Part shown: one piece after another, positions 7,767 through 17,077 of the stretch
How the letters are laid out: every line of letters starts with the position of its first letter
How positions within the stretch are numbered: position 1 is the stretch's first letter
Assembly (NCBI RefSeq): GCF_009769735.1
Contig: NZ_WSRO01000001.1
Location: forward strand, 434,001 to 498,000
Direction of reading: 5' to 3'
Length of the DNA: 64,000 nucleotides
Source of the DNA: Streptomyces sp. BA2
GTDB lineage: Bacteria > Actinomycetota > Actinomycetes > Streptomycetales > Streptomycetaceae
The notes under the pieces: generated by a model
Database searches by the model: none
What the model was told of the DNA's origin: nothing
Seen by the model: only the letters and a program-made list of their open reading frames with translations
Made by a program: the position numbers and the translations under genes

Positions 7767-10459
7767 CTAGAACTTGCAGGCTGCCTTGAGCACCGGAATG
7801 CCCATCAGGGCTTGTACGGCCTTCCGGTGGGCGGAGGTGAGCTTGCGGCGCTTGGCGTACGTCATGATGAGGTTGGCGGTCTTCTTGACGCCAAGCTTCT
7901 TGACCAGCTTGACGGCGGTGATGACCCGCTTGGTGGACCCCTGGGGCGTGAACTGCCAAATGAAGGTGGCGATTGCGCCCGCGCACTTAAGGATCTTCTT
8001 GGTGGTGGACCACCAGGACGGGTCGATCACGATGGGGAAGGCCGTGTTCGCGTCGAACTCAACGTGCTGGACGAGTTTGTTGCCGACCACCTTGTAACTG
8101 GTGGGGAGGTCCTTGCCGTTGGCGTCCTTGGCCCAAGGAGCCTCGAAGAACCCGGCCGGTTCCTTCTGCGGCGCCTGTTCCGCGTTCTCATCGCCCTCGG
8201 AGCACAGGGAGACCGAACCGTCGTCGTGCTGCACGGCCTTCATCCCAGCGGGAAAGGTGAAGCCGGTTTCGTAGTCCTTGGGAGCGGAGCTGTTCTTGAG
8301 GATGTTCAGCGTGCGCGAGCCGCCATCAGCGGTCGGCTGGGCAACCGTGTCGACGGCGCCGGTGGAGATGTAGACGACGTTGCCGCCGACCTGGGTGCCC
8401 TTCGTGCTGTCCTGGGGGACAGACAGTTTGTTAGGCATCTGCCCATTCTTGATGGCGATGCCGTTGTTCTTGCCGTCCCAGGGGATGGAGACAGTGTTCT
8501 CCTCGGTCGGCGCGATGGCGGCGTACGTGGAGTCCGAGGAGGTGGCGGCGGTGACGTCCGCGGCGTCGGAGTACAGGTTCGCCAGGCCCAGCGCGTTCTC
8601 GGCAGCTGTGGGCTTCCACGAGGTGTCCACCGTGAACCGGACCGGGTCGGACCAGCCATTGGCGTAGTGCGTGCCGTCATAGGTGGTGGTGCGGAAGCTG
8701 TAGGTCTTGCCTGAGACGAGTTTCCCGGCCGGCACCATGACTTGGGATGTCGAGTTGGCCGGCACCGCGGCTGCGTTGATCGTGGCGACAACCTTGTTGG
8801 TAGAGGTGTCGGTGATCTCGTAGGTGTCTACGATCTGGTCCTCACCATTGGCGTCCACTGTGGAGGACCGCAGCGTCGGGGTGGTCGAGTTCACCTTGAA
8901 GATGCCACCCTGGGACAGGAAAGGTGTACCGGCCTGAAGGTTAGTGCCTTTGTAGGGCCGGTAGTTGTACGTCACCTCGAGGGTGGGGATCTGGTCCTGG
9001 TTAGCGGCTTCGGAGGAGTAGAACCGCTTCCAGGCGTACGTGTCGGACTCGCTCGCCGCCTTGAGCGCGATGGAACCGGTCTCGGCCTTTGCGGACGACC
9101 AGGTCTGCGCGAGCTTGGTGATGTCCGCGTTCACCCAGCCGGCTTTCGAGCAGGTGGCGGACTTCGTCTCGCTGGATGTCGCGATCTTTTCCTTCATGGC
9201 CGGCTGCTTGGTCCAGCGCGTGCTCTTGTCGGCCGGGTCCGCGGCCCAGACCTCCCAGTCGCGCTTCTCGCAGGACCAGGAGTGGTAGTTCCACATCTTC
9301 AACGTCGCCTTGGAGACCAGCGAGTCGGCGAAGTCCGAGGTACGGAAGGTCAGGAACGAGCGGGCGATCCGCTTGACGGAACCCGAGGAATCACCGGGCC
9401 AGCCGAGTTTGAGATCGGTGTTCGCCGACTGGTCCGTCGCATCACCGCCCTGCACAAAGGTGTCGAACAGAACATCCAAGGCCTCTGCGGCCGGGTCGAT
9501 CGTCACCGGATACTGGGTCTTGGGATCGGCCAGCCTCGCGGCGTCCGGGGTAAGGGTCAATTCCACCGTGTTGCCGCGCTGCGTGACCTTCATCGCGACG
9601 GGCTTTCTGTTGGTGTGCTCCAGGGACTTTTCATCCACTGCCGCGTCCCACATCACTGGCGCGGGCCTGAGCATCTGCTGCTCGCCCTCGGCATCGGAGA
9701 AGGTCACTGATCCGTCGGCGTTCTGCTTTGCCGTCACCCCACCCGGCACCGTCATCGGGAGGACAATCGGCGCCCCGTCCTTGGGTGCCTCGCTCAGGCG
9801 CAGGAACTGCTCGAACCCCGTCCGGGTAGCCTCGACGATCAGATCACCGCCGGGGACAGCGTTCTTGTAGGTGGCGACGTTGCCCTTCAAACTCGGCGTC
9901 GGCAAAGCCGCCTTCCACTGCACCGCCAACTGATCCTCACCCGTGCCGATGGTGATGAGGTCCCGCGCTTTCGACGACGGGGCCGGGCCGCGCCCTCGAT
10001 CGACTTCGGCAACGTGCCGCCCCTACCCGCCAGTCTCAGTTGCTTGGGGTGCGCCTCGGTCGTGACCGTTCCGTCCTTGCCAGTCTTGAAGTCGACGTTG
10101 ACGTCGACCCACTTGCCGTCCCGCACCATCCGGACCGGACCGGATGCCAACTCCCGGGTCAGGGTGCCGTCAGGATTGGCGTACACGGTGTCGGTCTCGG
10201 TACGCATCTGCAGCACCTCAACCTTGCGGTCCTGTGCGGCTGCCGCGGCCTGAGCGGCTTCAACGCTCTCGGCCTCCTTGATCGGACTGCCCTTGTACTC
10301 CAACTCTCGCGCAAGGTCATCCAATATCTGCTCGAACTCGGCCTCGTCCTTCTTGTCTGGGGCCGCGGGGTTTGCAATGACGCTAGAGGTCGAGATGAGG
10401 ACTGCCCCCGCGGTCATCATGGCTATGGCCGTCGTCCGGGCACGCCAACTGCGATTCAC
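7767..10459 (-). pseudogene. DNRLRE-domain secreted surface protein, interrupted by one frameshift
   Basis: The start is the GTG at 10457-10459, with GGAG seven bases upstream. A signal peptide ends at about VIANPAAP. An acidic region, a repeat-like beta region (residues ~150-300), a DNRLRE-type block with paired Cys (WNYHSWSCEKRDW, SKAGWVNADITKL) and further beta-rich modules follow, as in the N-terminal halves of Streptomyces RHS/wall-associated proteins. Near 9990 the frame changes: the minus strand reads CGGCCCCG where one extra G would restore PSSKARDL and join both halves. This is either a real null mutation or a base-calling error in a C/G run. At ~900 residues the product lacks YD repeats and ends in a Lys/Arg-rich tail (STKRVITAVKLVKKLGVKK), possibly a toxin-like end. 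Confidence 0.65.
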
Positions 10460-10826
10460 GTAGTAACTCCAGGTACAAGGCATAACAGTTCAGCTGCCTC
10501 CGAGGTCCCGGGAGGCAGCCGCGCATCACCGTGATCAACTTACGCGCCCTATACAAACTGATGTACGACATTCGAAATAGGGACTTTGGTCACCACCTGA
10601 CCACTAGACGACCCGCAACGGGCATAGCGCCACGCAACATATTGGATCTCCTCAATCCGGTCTCAGCGCACCGAAGTTCCGCGATGAGCGGTTGCGCGGT
10701 GCTGAGCCATGGCAGCCCTCGCCACACCTGCAGCTGAGGCGCCGGTCTGCTCGGCGAGGGGCACCGACGTGCAATTGACGCGCCATCAGCACACCGCAAA
10801 GGTAAGTACGTTGGGGGAAATGATCC

Positions 10827-10965
10827 GTGGCCGAGCGCCTCACTTTCACCCGTACCTGACGCGACGAGCTGTCGCGGGTCCTGAACGGCACCGCCGATAG
10901 CGCGGATCACCTGCCGCTCAGACTCTCCGGCCTCACCGCGGACGCCGACCGAAACCTCCAGTTGC
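10827..10965 (+). pseudogene. Remnant of a small plasmid/ICE-type protein
   Basis: A GTG at 10827 with a GGGGGA site in front opens the sequence VAERLTFTRT, then an in-frame TGA, then RDELSRVLNGTADSADHLPLR and SGLTADADRNLQL. This matches the start of a small protein family I know from Streptomyces integrative elements (LTFTRDEL..VLNGTADALGLPL). The premature stop and the loss of the C-terminal half show decay. The function of the family is unknown. Confidence 0.45.
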
Positions 10966-11096
10966 GGAGGTCGTCCCAAGACAGGCGCCACCATCGGGGC
11001 GTGAACAGGACCGCGATCCAGGCGCGAGCCCGGGGAACGAGCGAGTCGGGAAGGCTCTGCCCGGTGAGGGCGCGGCGGTCCGTGCTCGGGCTCATT

Positions 11097-11284
11097 GCCG
11101 GTACTCACGCATCAGGCGCTCCACGTCCTTGGCGAAGAGCTGGCCGTAGCGGTCGGCTGACATCGTGTGGATGCGGACGGTCAGGATCTCGGCGTCCTGC
11201 TCGTCGAGGGCCAGGACGCCGAGCGGGGTGCCGTCCGGGCGGGCGCTGGACGCGTTCCGAAGGCGGGCCCCCGGTCTCCCGCGA
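11097..11284 (-). pseudogene. C-terminal fragment of an unknown protein
   Basis: The minus strand encodes a coherent piece, ARLRNASSARPDGTPLGV then LALDEQDAEILTVRIHTMS and ADRYGQLFAKDVERLMREYR, ending in TGA at 11097-11099. Residue use looks like real protein, but upstream the frame turns into Pro/Arg-rich sequence without a start. It is probably the surviving tail of another element-borne gene. No family is recognised. Confidence 0.35.
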
Positions 11285-11343
11285 TGCGGGTACGGGGCAC
11301 AACACCCCCCATCTGGCAGCCCGTTGGGGGACTATGGTTCTGG

Positions 11344-11700
11344 GTCGCTTCAGTCGCTGTCCAGGCCGGACTGAGATCCGCTCAAGAAGCGGTGGAGACG
11401 AAAGCGACTGAGAGACAGCGACTGGAGCTGCTTCATTACCTGCGCGCAGCTCGAAAGAACCGCAGTTCAGAGGGTATTTGCTCGGAGAACAGCGACTGAA
11501 GCGACTCAACTTCTGGGTATGACAAGGCATTTGTGCGTGCCGGCGCGTGCGCGTACTCGTCAGTGATGCGGCACAAGCTTTGGCCTTAGGCGCCCCCCGG
11601 CGGCCAGGACTTCGCTAATCTATGTCGGTCGTTGAGTCGCTTCGGTCGCTGATGGGGGGCTAGGTGTGTGCTGATCTGCGGTTTCCGTGCAGCGACTCAC
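11344..11700. repeat. GTCGCT/AGCGAC iteron-like repeats upstream of the primase
   Basis: Copies of a short motif (AGTCGCTG or its complement CAGCGACT) recur at 11344-11359, 11403-11410, 11416-11425, 11490-11510, 11631-11652 and 11690-11700. Two of them are doublets in opposite orientation: CAGCGACTGAAGCGACTCAA at 11490 and its near-complement at 11631-11651. Eight or so copies in 360 bp immediately before a replication-type gene resemble iterons or operator arrays of a plasmid-like element. The role is inferred. Confidence 0.55.
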
Positions 11701-11722
11701 AGCAGAGCCCCGGGGGCCGCTG

Positions 11723-13186
11723 ATGACGCCGAGGCCGGACCGGAGCAACGTACTGGTCGACTTCGACGCGGATGTGGCCACGGCGTTACCGGAAAGCGTC
11801 GCCACGCCTGACGGACTGCTCCCGGACAGCCTCACCGATCGTGGCAACGCCAAGCTCTTCGTGAAGCTCTACGCCGCCGACTACCGGCATGTGCCCGGCC
11901 TTGGCTGGTACCGCTGGGACAGCACGCGCTGGCAGATCGACGAGGACGACACCGTGATCTGGGCGGCAGGCGACCTCGCCGAGGCCATCGCCGTGAACGA
12001 CCCGCGCGGCACGCACACCACCACGGCGCTGCAGCAGCACCGCAGGCGGGCGCTGAGCACCTCCGGCATGAACGCGATGCTCAGCCAGGCCAAGTCCGCG
12101 CCGGGCATGGTGCTCAACGCGGCACTCCTGGACGCCGACCCCTACGTCCTGTGCACCCCCACGGGCATCGTGGATCTGCGCACCGGGCTCGCGCGCACCC
12201 CGGACTCCAACAAGGACTTCCACTCGCGCTCGACCGCGGTCGGCCCCCGCCCGATGCCGACCCCGCGCTGGAACCGGTTCCTCGCCGACACCTTCGGGGA
12301 CGACGACGAGGGCACCGAGATGATCGGCTTCCTGCAGCTGCTGCTCGGCTATTCGGTCACCGGTGATGTCGGTGGCCAGGTCATGCCGTTCTTGTTCGGC
12401 GTCGGCAAGAACGGCAAGTCCGTCCTCCTGGACGTCCTGATGAAGCTGCTGGGTGATTACGCGGATGCCGCTCCGCCCGGTTTCCTGATGGCCCGTCCCT
12501 TCGAGGGGCACCCCACCGATCTGGCCGAGCTGCACGGCCGCCGGGTCATCGTGTGCTCCGAGGTCAAGCCGGGGGACAAGTTCGACGAGGCGCGGGTGAA
12601 GCTTCTCACCGGCGGCGACCGGATCAAGGCCCGCCGGATGCGGCAGGACTTCTTCAGCTTCGCCCCGACCCACAAGCTGTGGCTGCTCGGAAATCACCGG
12701 CCCGAAGTGGGCACCGGGGGCTTCGCGTTCTGGCGCCGCATGCGGCTCATCCCGTTCGAGCGGACAGTCTCCGACGACCGGAAGATCGACAATCTCGCCG
12801 ACATCCTCGTCACCGAGGAAGGCCCCGGCATCCTCAACTGGCTGATCGAAGGCGCACGCCGCTACCTCGCCGGCGACAAGGACCTCACCGGGCCCGAGCG
12901 CGTGCGCATCGCCACCAGTGCGTACGCGGAGACCGAGGACCACATCGGCCGTTTCCTCGGCGAGAGCTGTGTGCTTCACCCGGATCAACGGGCAGAACAG
13001 GCACAGCTGTACGCGGCGTACAAGGCGTGGTGCCACCACGAGGGCGTGCCGGCGATGACGTCCCGCTCCTTCGCGGCTCGTGTGCGCGAGACGGTCGGGC
13101 TCGCGTCGCCCAAGCAGATGATCCTGTCGAACCAGCGCAAGCACTACCCGGGCATCGGACTGCTTGCCGAGGAGGAGGATGCCTGA
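11723..13186 (+). CDS. P4/D5-type phage-plasmid primase-helicase
   Basis: The preferred start is the ATG at 11723; a GTG at 11687 would add 12 residues and has no better ribosome-binding site. The 487-aa protein has the D5_N region in its first half and a superfamily-3 helicase core: Walker A GVGKNGKS near residue 226, then HGRRVIVCSEVKPGDKFDEA (Walker B region), the KLLTGGDRIKARRMRQDFF motif and the sensor strand LWLLGNHRPEV. Such proteins unwind and prime DNA for satellite phages and Streptomyces integrative plasmids. The N-terminal Toprim/AEP primase part is absent, so helicase is the safer activity. Its stop overlaps the next ATG (ATGA). Repeats upstream may be its origin or operator. Confidence 0.85.
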   Translation: MTPRPDRSNVLVDFDADVATALPESVATPDGLLPDSLTDRGNAKLFVKLYAADYRHVPGLGWYRWDSTRWQIDEDDTVIWAAGDLAEAIAVNDPRGTHTTTALQQHRRRALSTSGMNAMLSQAKSAPGMVLNAALLDADPYVLCTPTGIVDLRTGLARTPDSNKDFHSRSTAVGPRPMPTPRWNRFLADTFGDDDEGTEMIGFLQLLLGYSVTGDVGGQVMPFLFGVGKNGKSVLLDVLMKLLGDYADAAPPGFLMARPFEGHPTDLAELHGRRVIVCSEVKPGDKFDEARVKLLTGGDRIKARRMRQDFFSFAPTHKLWLLGNHRPEVGTGGFAFWRRMRLIPFERTVSDDRKIDNLADILVTEEGPGILNWLIEGARRYLAGDKDLTGPERVRIATSAYAETEDHIGRFLGESCVLHPDQRAEQAQLYAAYKAWCHHEGVPAMTSRSFAARVRETVGLASPKQMILSNQRKHYPGIGLLAEEEDA

Positions 13187-13317
13187 TGACGGTATCGAGC
13201 CAGGACAGCCGGCCGCCCGTGGCACCGATTGCCATACTTTTGCATCCTGATGGGTATCCGGCCCATGAACTCCACCAGGCGGCGTCGGACAGGGCACGAG
13301 AAGGTAGGACAGAATGA
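13186..13317 (+). CDS. 43-aa coupled small ORF, unknown function
   Basis: ATG at 13186 overlaps the stop of the primase gene (ATGA), and its TGA at 13315-13317 overlaps the ATG of the next gene, so all three are translationally coupled. The product starts MTVSSQDSRPPV and contains AILLHPDGYPAHELHQAA; it is soluble and slightly acidic. No family is recognised. The double overlap in a mobile-element operon supports a real gene. Confidence 0.5.
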   Translation: MTVSSQDSRPPVAPIAILLHPDGYPAHELHQAASDRAREGRTE

Positions 13318-13715
13318 GCGCGCTCATCGACCAGGATGAGATCCGTGAGGAGACGGATATCGTCTGGCTCGAAGACTCCACCGCGCTGGACTACGTCCGT
13401 CAGAACCTCGACCGGCTGCCGACCCGCAAGGGCAAGCCGGCCTACCACCGCGACGGCCGCATGGTCGGGTACGCGGTGCTCGGCCCCGGCGCCAAGGCGT
13501 CCCGCTCGTCGGGTACTTTCCGCCGCCGGGTCTTCTGGCTCCTTCCGCACGACCGTGACACCGATCCGAGCGGTCTGTACGCGACCGGGGCCCCTGCCGA
13601 GGCCGTCGACCCCCGCACCCTCGCCCCCGGCACCAAGGGGTACAAGACGGAGCGGTCGGAGGGCGGGCCGCCGTCCTCGGCGATGCGGGAGCTCGGGATC
13701 ACGCTGCCGCTGTAG
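13314..13715 (+). CDS. Hypothetical protein of the primase operon
   Basis: A 133-aa hydrophilic protein whose ATG overlaps the stop of the 43-aa ORF. The N-terminal part is acidic and helical (MSALIDQDEIREETDIV); the middle carries basic patches (GTFRRRVFWLLPHDRDTDP); the end is rich in Gly/Pro. It has no signal, membrane segment or recognisable domain. Its place as third gene of a primase operon, with no spacing, suggests a function tied to replication or maintenance of the element. The biochemical role is unknown. Confidence 0.65.
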   Translation: MSALIDQDEIREETDIVWLEDSTALDYVRQNLDRLPTRKGKPAYHRDGRMVGYAVLGPGAKASRSSGTFRRRVFWLLPHDRDTDPSGLYATGAPAEAVDPRTLAPGTKGYKTERSEGGPPSSAMRELGITLPL

Positions 13716-13872
13716 GACGTGGGGCCGGCGACGCCACGCCACAGGGGGCCGGTGAACTCGGTTGCGGGACAGCCGAGAAGTCGCGGGGCAGCCGAGAAGG
13801 AGACTCCGCCGCCGCTCGACCGGGGTGCGATGCACTGCGTCCACCGCCCCCGACCGAAGGCCCAGAGCCGCG

Positions 13873-15192
13873 ATGACCTCCGCCCCCGGGGCCAGCCCCC
13901 GCGCCAAGCACACGCCGCCCGCTCGCCGGACGTTCGCCGCGCTGTCCGTGCGCAACTTCCGCCTCTTCGCCGGTGGTCAGCTGGTGTCCGTCGCCGGCAC
14001 GTGGATGATGGTCGTCGCCCAGGACTGGCTGGTGCTCTCCCTGACCGGCGACTCCGGCACCGCCCTCGGTATCGTCACCGCCCTCCAGTTCGCCCCGATG
14101 CTGCTGCTCACTCTGCACGCCGGCGGGCTCGCGGACCGGTACGACAAGCGACGCCTGCTGATCGTCTGCAACCTCATCTCGGCTGCCCTGGCCCTCCTGC
14201 TTGCCCTGCTCGTGCTCACCGGGCAGGTGGGCCTGTGGCACGTGTTCCTGTTCGCTCTCGGTCTCGGCACCGTCAACGCCGTCGAGGTACCCACACGGAT
14301 GTCCTTCGTCAGCGAACTCGTCGGCACCGATCTGCTGCCGAACGCGTCCGCCCTGAGCGCCGCCTACTTCAGCACCGCACGCGTCGTCGGCCCGGCGCTC
14401 GCCGGACTACTGATCGGCTGGTGGGGCACCGGGCCGGTGATGCTGCTCAACGTGGCGAGCTACCTGGGTACGGTCGTCGGTCTTCGGATGATGCGGCCAC
14501 GCGAGCTGCACCGAGCGGCGAAGCGGCCCGAACGGGCGCCTGTCATGGACGGTCTGCGTCATCTCGCCTCCCGGCCCGACCTGGTGCTGCCGATGCTGCT
14601 CGTCGCTGTCACCGGCATGCTGGCGTTCAACTTCCAGCTCACGCTGCCGCTGCTCGCCAAGACCGTGTTCCATACGGACGCCGCATCGTTCGGGCTGCTG
14701 ACGACGGCGCTCGCGGCGGGTTCCCTGGCCGCCGCGTTCCTCAACACGCGGCGGCGTGGGCGGCCCTCGTTCAGCCTGGTCGTCGTGGCGGCTGTGGGCT
14801 TCGGGCTTGTGGAGGCCCTGGCCGGGCTCGCCCCCAACTACCCTGCTGCCGCAGTCTTGTTGTTCCTCACCGGCTTCGGCTCCATCTCGTTCTCGCAGGC
14901 CGCCAACCACCGGATCCAGCTGGGCACCGAACCCGCCTACCGAGGCCGTGTCCTGGCCCTCTACACGCTGGCCTTCCAGGGCACCACGCCCCTGGGCGCC
15001 CTCCTCATCGGGTGGCTCAGCGAGCGCGCGGGCGCCCGCGCCGGGCTCCTGGTGGGCGGCGCGGGCACCGTCGCCTTCGCCCTCGCGGTGCTCGCCGCGG
15101 AGGCGGTGCGCCGCCGCCGGGCTTCGGACGCCGGGCTGCTCGACCCGCGCTCGACCGGCTGTCGGCGCTTGGGTGCCACACTCCGATCATGA
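13873..15192 (+). CDS. MFS transporter (EntS/MFS_3 type), probable drug or metabolite exporter
   Basis: The start is the ATG at 13873 (MTSAPGASPR), after which the first transmembrane helix begins at once; earlier in-frame codons are Arg-rich and not credible. The 439-aa protein has about 12 hydrophobic segments, the opening SVRNFRLFAGGQLVSVAG typical of the MFS_3 exporter group and the loop-2/3 motif GGLADRYDKRRLL. Homologues export siderophores, macrolides and other small molecules by proton antiport. The last four bases overlap the start of the next gene, so both are probably co-expressed. It lies at the left edge of the biosynthetic cluster and could serve it, but no cluster-specific evidence links it. 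Confidence 0.85.
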   Translation: MTSAPGASPRAKHTPPARRTFAALSVRNFRLFAGGQLVSVAGTWMMVVAQDWLVLSLTGDSGTALGIVTALQFAPMLLLTLHAGGLADRYDKRRLLIVCNLISAALALLLALLVLTGQVGLWHVFLFALGLGTVNAVEVPTRMSFVSELVGTDLLPNASALSAAYFSTARVVGPALAGLLIGWWGTGPVMLLNVASYLGTVVGLRMMRPRELHRAAKRPERAPVMDGLRHLASRPDLVLPMLLVAVTGMLAFNFQLTLPLLAKTVFHTDAASFGLLTTALAAGSLAAAFLNTRRRGRPSFSLVVVAAVGFGLVEALAGLAPNYPAAAVLLFLTGFGSISFSQAANHRIQLGTEPAYRGRVLALYTLAFQGTTPLGALLIGWLSERAGARAGLLVGGAGTVAFALAVLAAEAVRRRRASDAGLLDPRSTGCRRLGATLRS

Positions 15193-15608
15193 ACGAAGCA
15201 GCAGACAGGACCGGCGCCTGGCTCCGGCGCTGGATCACTGCACATGGCGGGGTGGCCGGCACCGTTCATGCGCGGCGGGGCGACGACATGGTTCTCGCCG
15301 CCGCGGTGAACATCCCCCCGCCCGTCGTCGCGGTGGTGGGCGTCGTACCGAAGGGCAAAGGCATGGCGGGCCTGGCCTTCGAACGCGACGCGGCGGTTTC
15401 CACCTGCAACCTGAAGACCGACACGACCGGTGATGTACGGCCGGGAGCCAGAGCCGTGGACGCGAGCGCCGCGGTGGCGATTCCCGTCCACGACGAGGCC
15501 GGTGAGATCCGAGGCGTCGTCGGGATCGCCTACCAGGGGGAGCGTGCCATGGACGACAGCGAGCTCGCCCTGCTGACGCGTGAAGCCGAAGCGCTGCCGT
15601 CGGCATAG
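15189..15608 (+). CDS. GAF-like domain protein
   Basis: A 139-aa protein starting at an ATG that overlaps the stop of the exporter gene (ATGA). It contains a short helix (ADRTGAWLRRWITAHGG) and a single alpha/beta domain with strands AAAVNIPPPVVAVVGVVPKG and AVAIPVHDEAGEIRGVVGIA, the closing-sheet pattern of GAF sensor domains. There is no output domain. Small stand-alone GAF proteins may bind a ligand and control partners, but which is unknown. It might tune the co-transcribed exporter. A strong terminator follows 20 bp after its stop. Confidence 0.6.
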   Translation: MNEAADRTGAWLRRWITAHGGVAGTVHARRGDDMVLAAAVNIPPPVVAVVGVVPKGKGMAGLAFERDAAVSTCNLKTDTTGDVRPGARAVDASAAVAIPVHDEAGEIRGVVGIAYQGERAMDDSELALLTREAEALPSA

Positions 15609-15627
15609 CGGACCGGGCACGCGAAAG

Positions 15628-15656
15628 CCTCCCCCGAGCGGCACTCGGGGGAGGCT
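15628..15656. terminator. Bidirectional Rho-independent-type hairpin
   Basis: A perfect GC-rich stem (GCCTCCCCCGAG / CTCGGGGGAGGC with a five-base loop) sits between two convergent genes, the GAF-like gene (+) and the afsA homologue (-). It can end transcription from both sides. Confidence 0.75.
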
Positions 15657-15704
15657 GTGGCCGGCGTGCGCCCGCGCGCCGGGTCATCCGTTCAACTGCT
15701 GGGG

Positions 15705-16685
15705 CTATACGGCTACTTGGTGCTGTACGAAGCCGGAGAGCTCGGTGCTGAAGGCCTGGTGGCCGTCTTGGTGGCCCGTCACCACGACGCTGAACATGCC
15801 CGGTTGCTGTACGGGCAGGGGGACGGCCTCGATCCAGCAAGGGGTGCCGAACTCGACGTACCGCTGGAAGCGGTTGACCGTCTGAGTGGGGACCATCGTG
15901 GTACCCGGTCCCAGCAGGGCGCACGCGCCCTGACGTGCGGCCTCGAGCAGGACCATGCCGGGGATGTGATCGCCGCCGTGGTCGAACATCACGGGGTGGG
16001 TGGGGTCGGGGTTCAGCCGCCAGATGGTGGGCTGGTCGGTCGGGGCGAGGACCAGGTCGTTGGGGAGCGTCCGGCCGAAGTCGGCCGGCACCTGGCCGGT
16101 GGGGCGGTAGTCGATCGCCGCTTCGGCGGCGGTGCCGCGCAGACGGCGGTAGGCGGCGGGGGAGACGCAGGTGAAATGCCCTTCGCCCACCGCCACTACG
16201 TGGTCGCCGCGGCGGATGGTGACGTTCACGCCGGACAGCAGGTCGCGCCGCTCCGAGGTCCAGATCGTCTCGATCTTGAGGTCACTGGGTGTGTGCCCTA
16301 TCCCCATGTGCTCGGGGTAGGTGGTGGCGGATATGTCCCGCATCACGAAGTGATTTCCGAGGGGGACACCGAACTCGGTGTGGGCGAGATACAGGCCGAT
16401 CTGACGGACCGTCTCGACGGCTTGCAGGTGGTCGTGGCTCCGACCGTCAGGGCTGTTGAAGAAGGTATGGGCGCGCGGCCACTGTCCGGTGAGCGAGAAG
16501 ATGTGTCCGCCCGAATTCTCACAGCTGGTGAGGAATACCTCTGCTAGCGAAGCGCGGTGCACGTATTCCTTGGGCACGGTGGTGGTGAGCCTGGGAAGTT
16601 CACTCGGTTCGTTCCGGTTGGATCTACGACGGGTTCCACTGAGGCCCCGGTGATCTTTCGTCTGAGGCGCTACCGCACTGCTCAT
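15705..16685 (-). CDS. AfsA/ScbA-type gamma-butyrolactone synthase
   Basis: The 326-aa protein has two hot-dog A-factor repeats, as in AfsA. The first lies at about residues 40-170 (VPKEYVHRASLAEVFLTS) and the second at about 200-320 (ADFGRTLPNDLVLAPT, FDHGGDHIPGMVLLEAARQG). Family members join a beta-ketoacyl chain to dihydroxyacetone phosphate, making the signalling butyrolactone that releases TetR-type receptors from ARE sites. Length matches the family. A good ribosome-binding site (GGGGGAAAAGG) precedes the ATG. An ARE-like operator lies 39 bp upstream, suggesting feedback control. No butyrolactone receptor gene is visible in this window, so the receptor must be encoded elsewhere. Confidence 0.9.
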   Translation of the reverse strand: MSSAVAPQTKDHRGLSGTRRRSNRNEPSELPRLTTTVPKEYVHRASLAEVFLTSCENSGGHIFSLTGQWPRAHTFFNSPDGRSHDHLQAVETVRQIGLYLAHTEFGVPLGNHFVMRDISATTYPEHMGIGHTPSDLKIETIWTSERRDLLSGVNVTIRRGDHVVAVGEGHFTCVSPAAYRRLRGTAAEAAIDYRPTGQVPADFGRTLPNDLVLAPTDQPTIWRLNPDPTHPVMFDHGGDHIPGMVLLEAARQGACALLGPGTTMVPTQTVNRFQRYVEFGTPCWIEAVPLPVQQPGMFSVVVTGHQDGHQAFSTELSGFVQHQVAV

Positions 16686-16723
16686 GAACCTTTTCCCCCC
16701 GGGAAGCGATTAGAAGCGTTGCA

Positions 16724-16750
16724 AAGATACATACTCACCGGTTTCATTTT
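16724..16750. promoter_or_regulatory. ARE-like butyrolactone-receptor operator upstream of afsA
   Basis: The 27-bp element has the left half AAGATACATACT and the right half ACCGGTTTCATTTT, close to the known autoregulatory element layout (ANAWACNNACY then CGGTTTKTTT). It lies 39-65 bp upstream of the afsA-like ATG, where a repressor would block its promoter. Confidence 0.6.
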
Positions 16751-17008
16751 CAAGAGGTTCTGTCGCCGCCTTAGTTCAGGCACGAATTCCGTGACACCGG
16801 GTAGCCAGATTCGCTGTGCGACTTCATTGAGTGACGCCAGGGCACCCTGATGTGGTTTTCTTCCGAACGGAAGTTGGCTGTTGCGAGACCGGGCGTGCGG
16901 TTATTGGGCGCTCGGAGTCGATGTTGTGCCCGCGCGGCCACGGGGGCTGTCCCGGTCTGTCGGACGACCCTCCTCAGGTGCCTGCGCGGGGACGTCAGAT
17001 CGGGCCGA

Positions 17009-17035
17009 CCTCACACTTTGGGGGGCTGTGTCGTC
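17009..17035 (+). promoter_or_regulatory. ECF41-type promoter of the first CMD gene
   Basis: CCTCACA at 17009-17015 and CGTC at 17032-17035 are separated by 16 bases, close to the ECF41 consensus as I recall it (TGTCACA, 16-17 bp, CGTC). The gene starts 42 bp further on and an ECF41 sigma gene lies just beyond it. The same element is present at the second copy (62136-62162). Confidence 0.6.
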
Positions 17036-17077
17036 GGAAGGGTGTAGCGGTATCCACCACGCATTAGGGAGTTCGTT

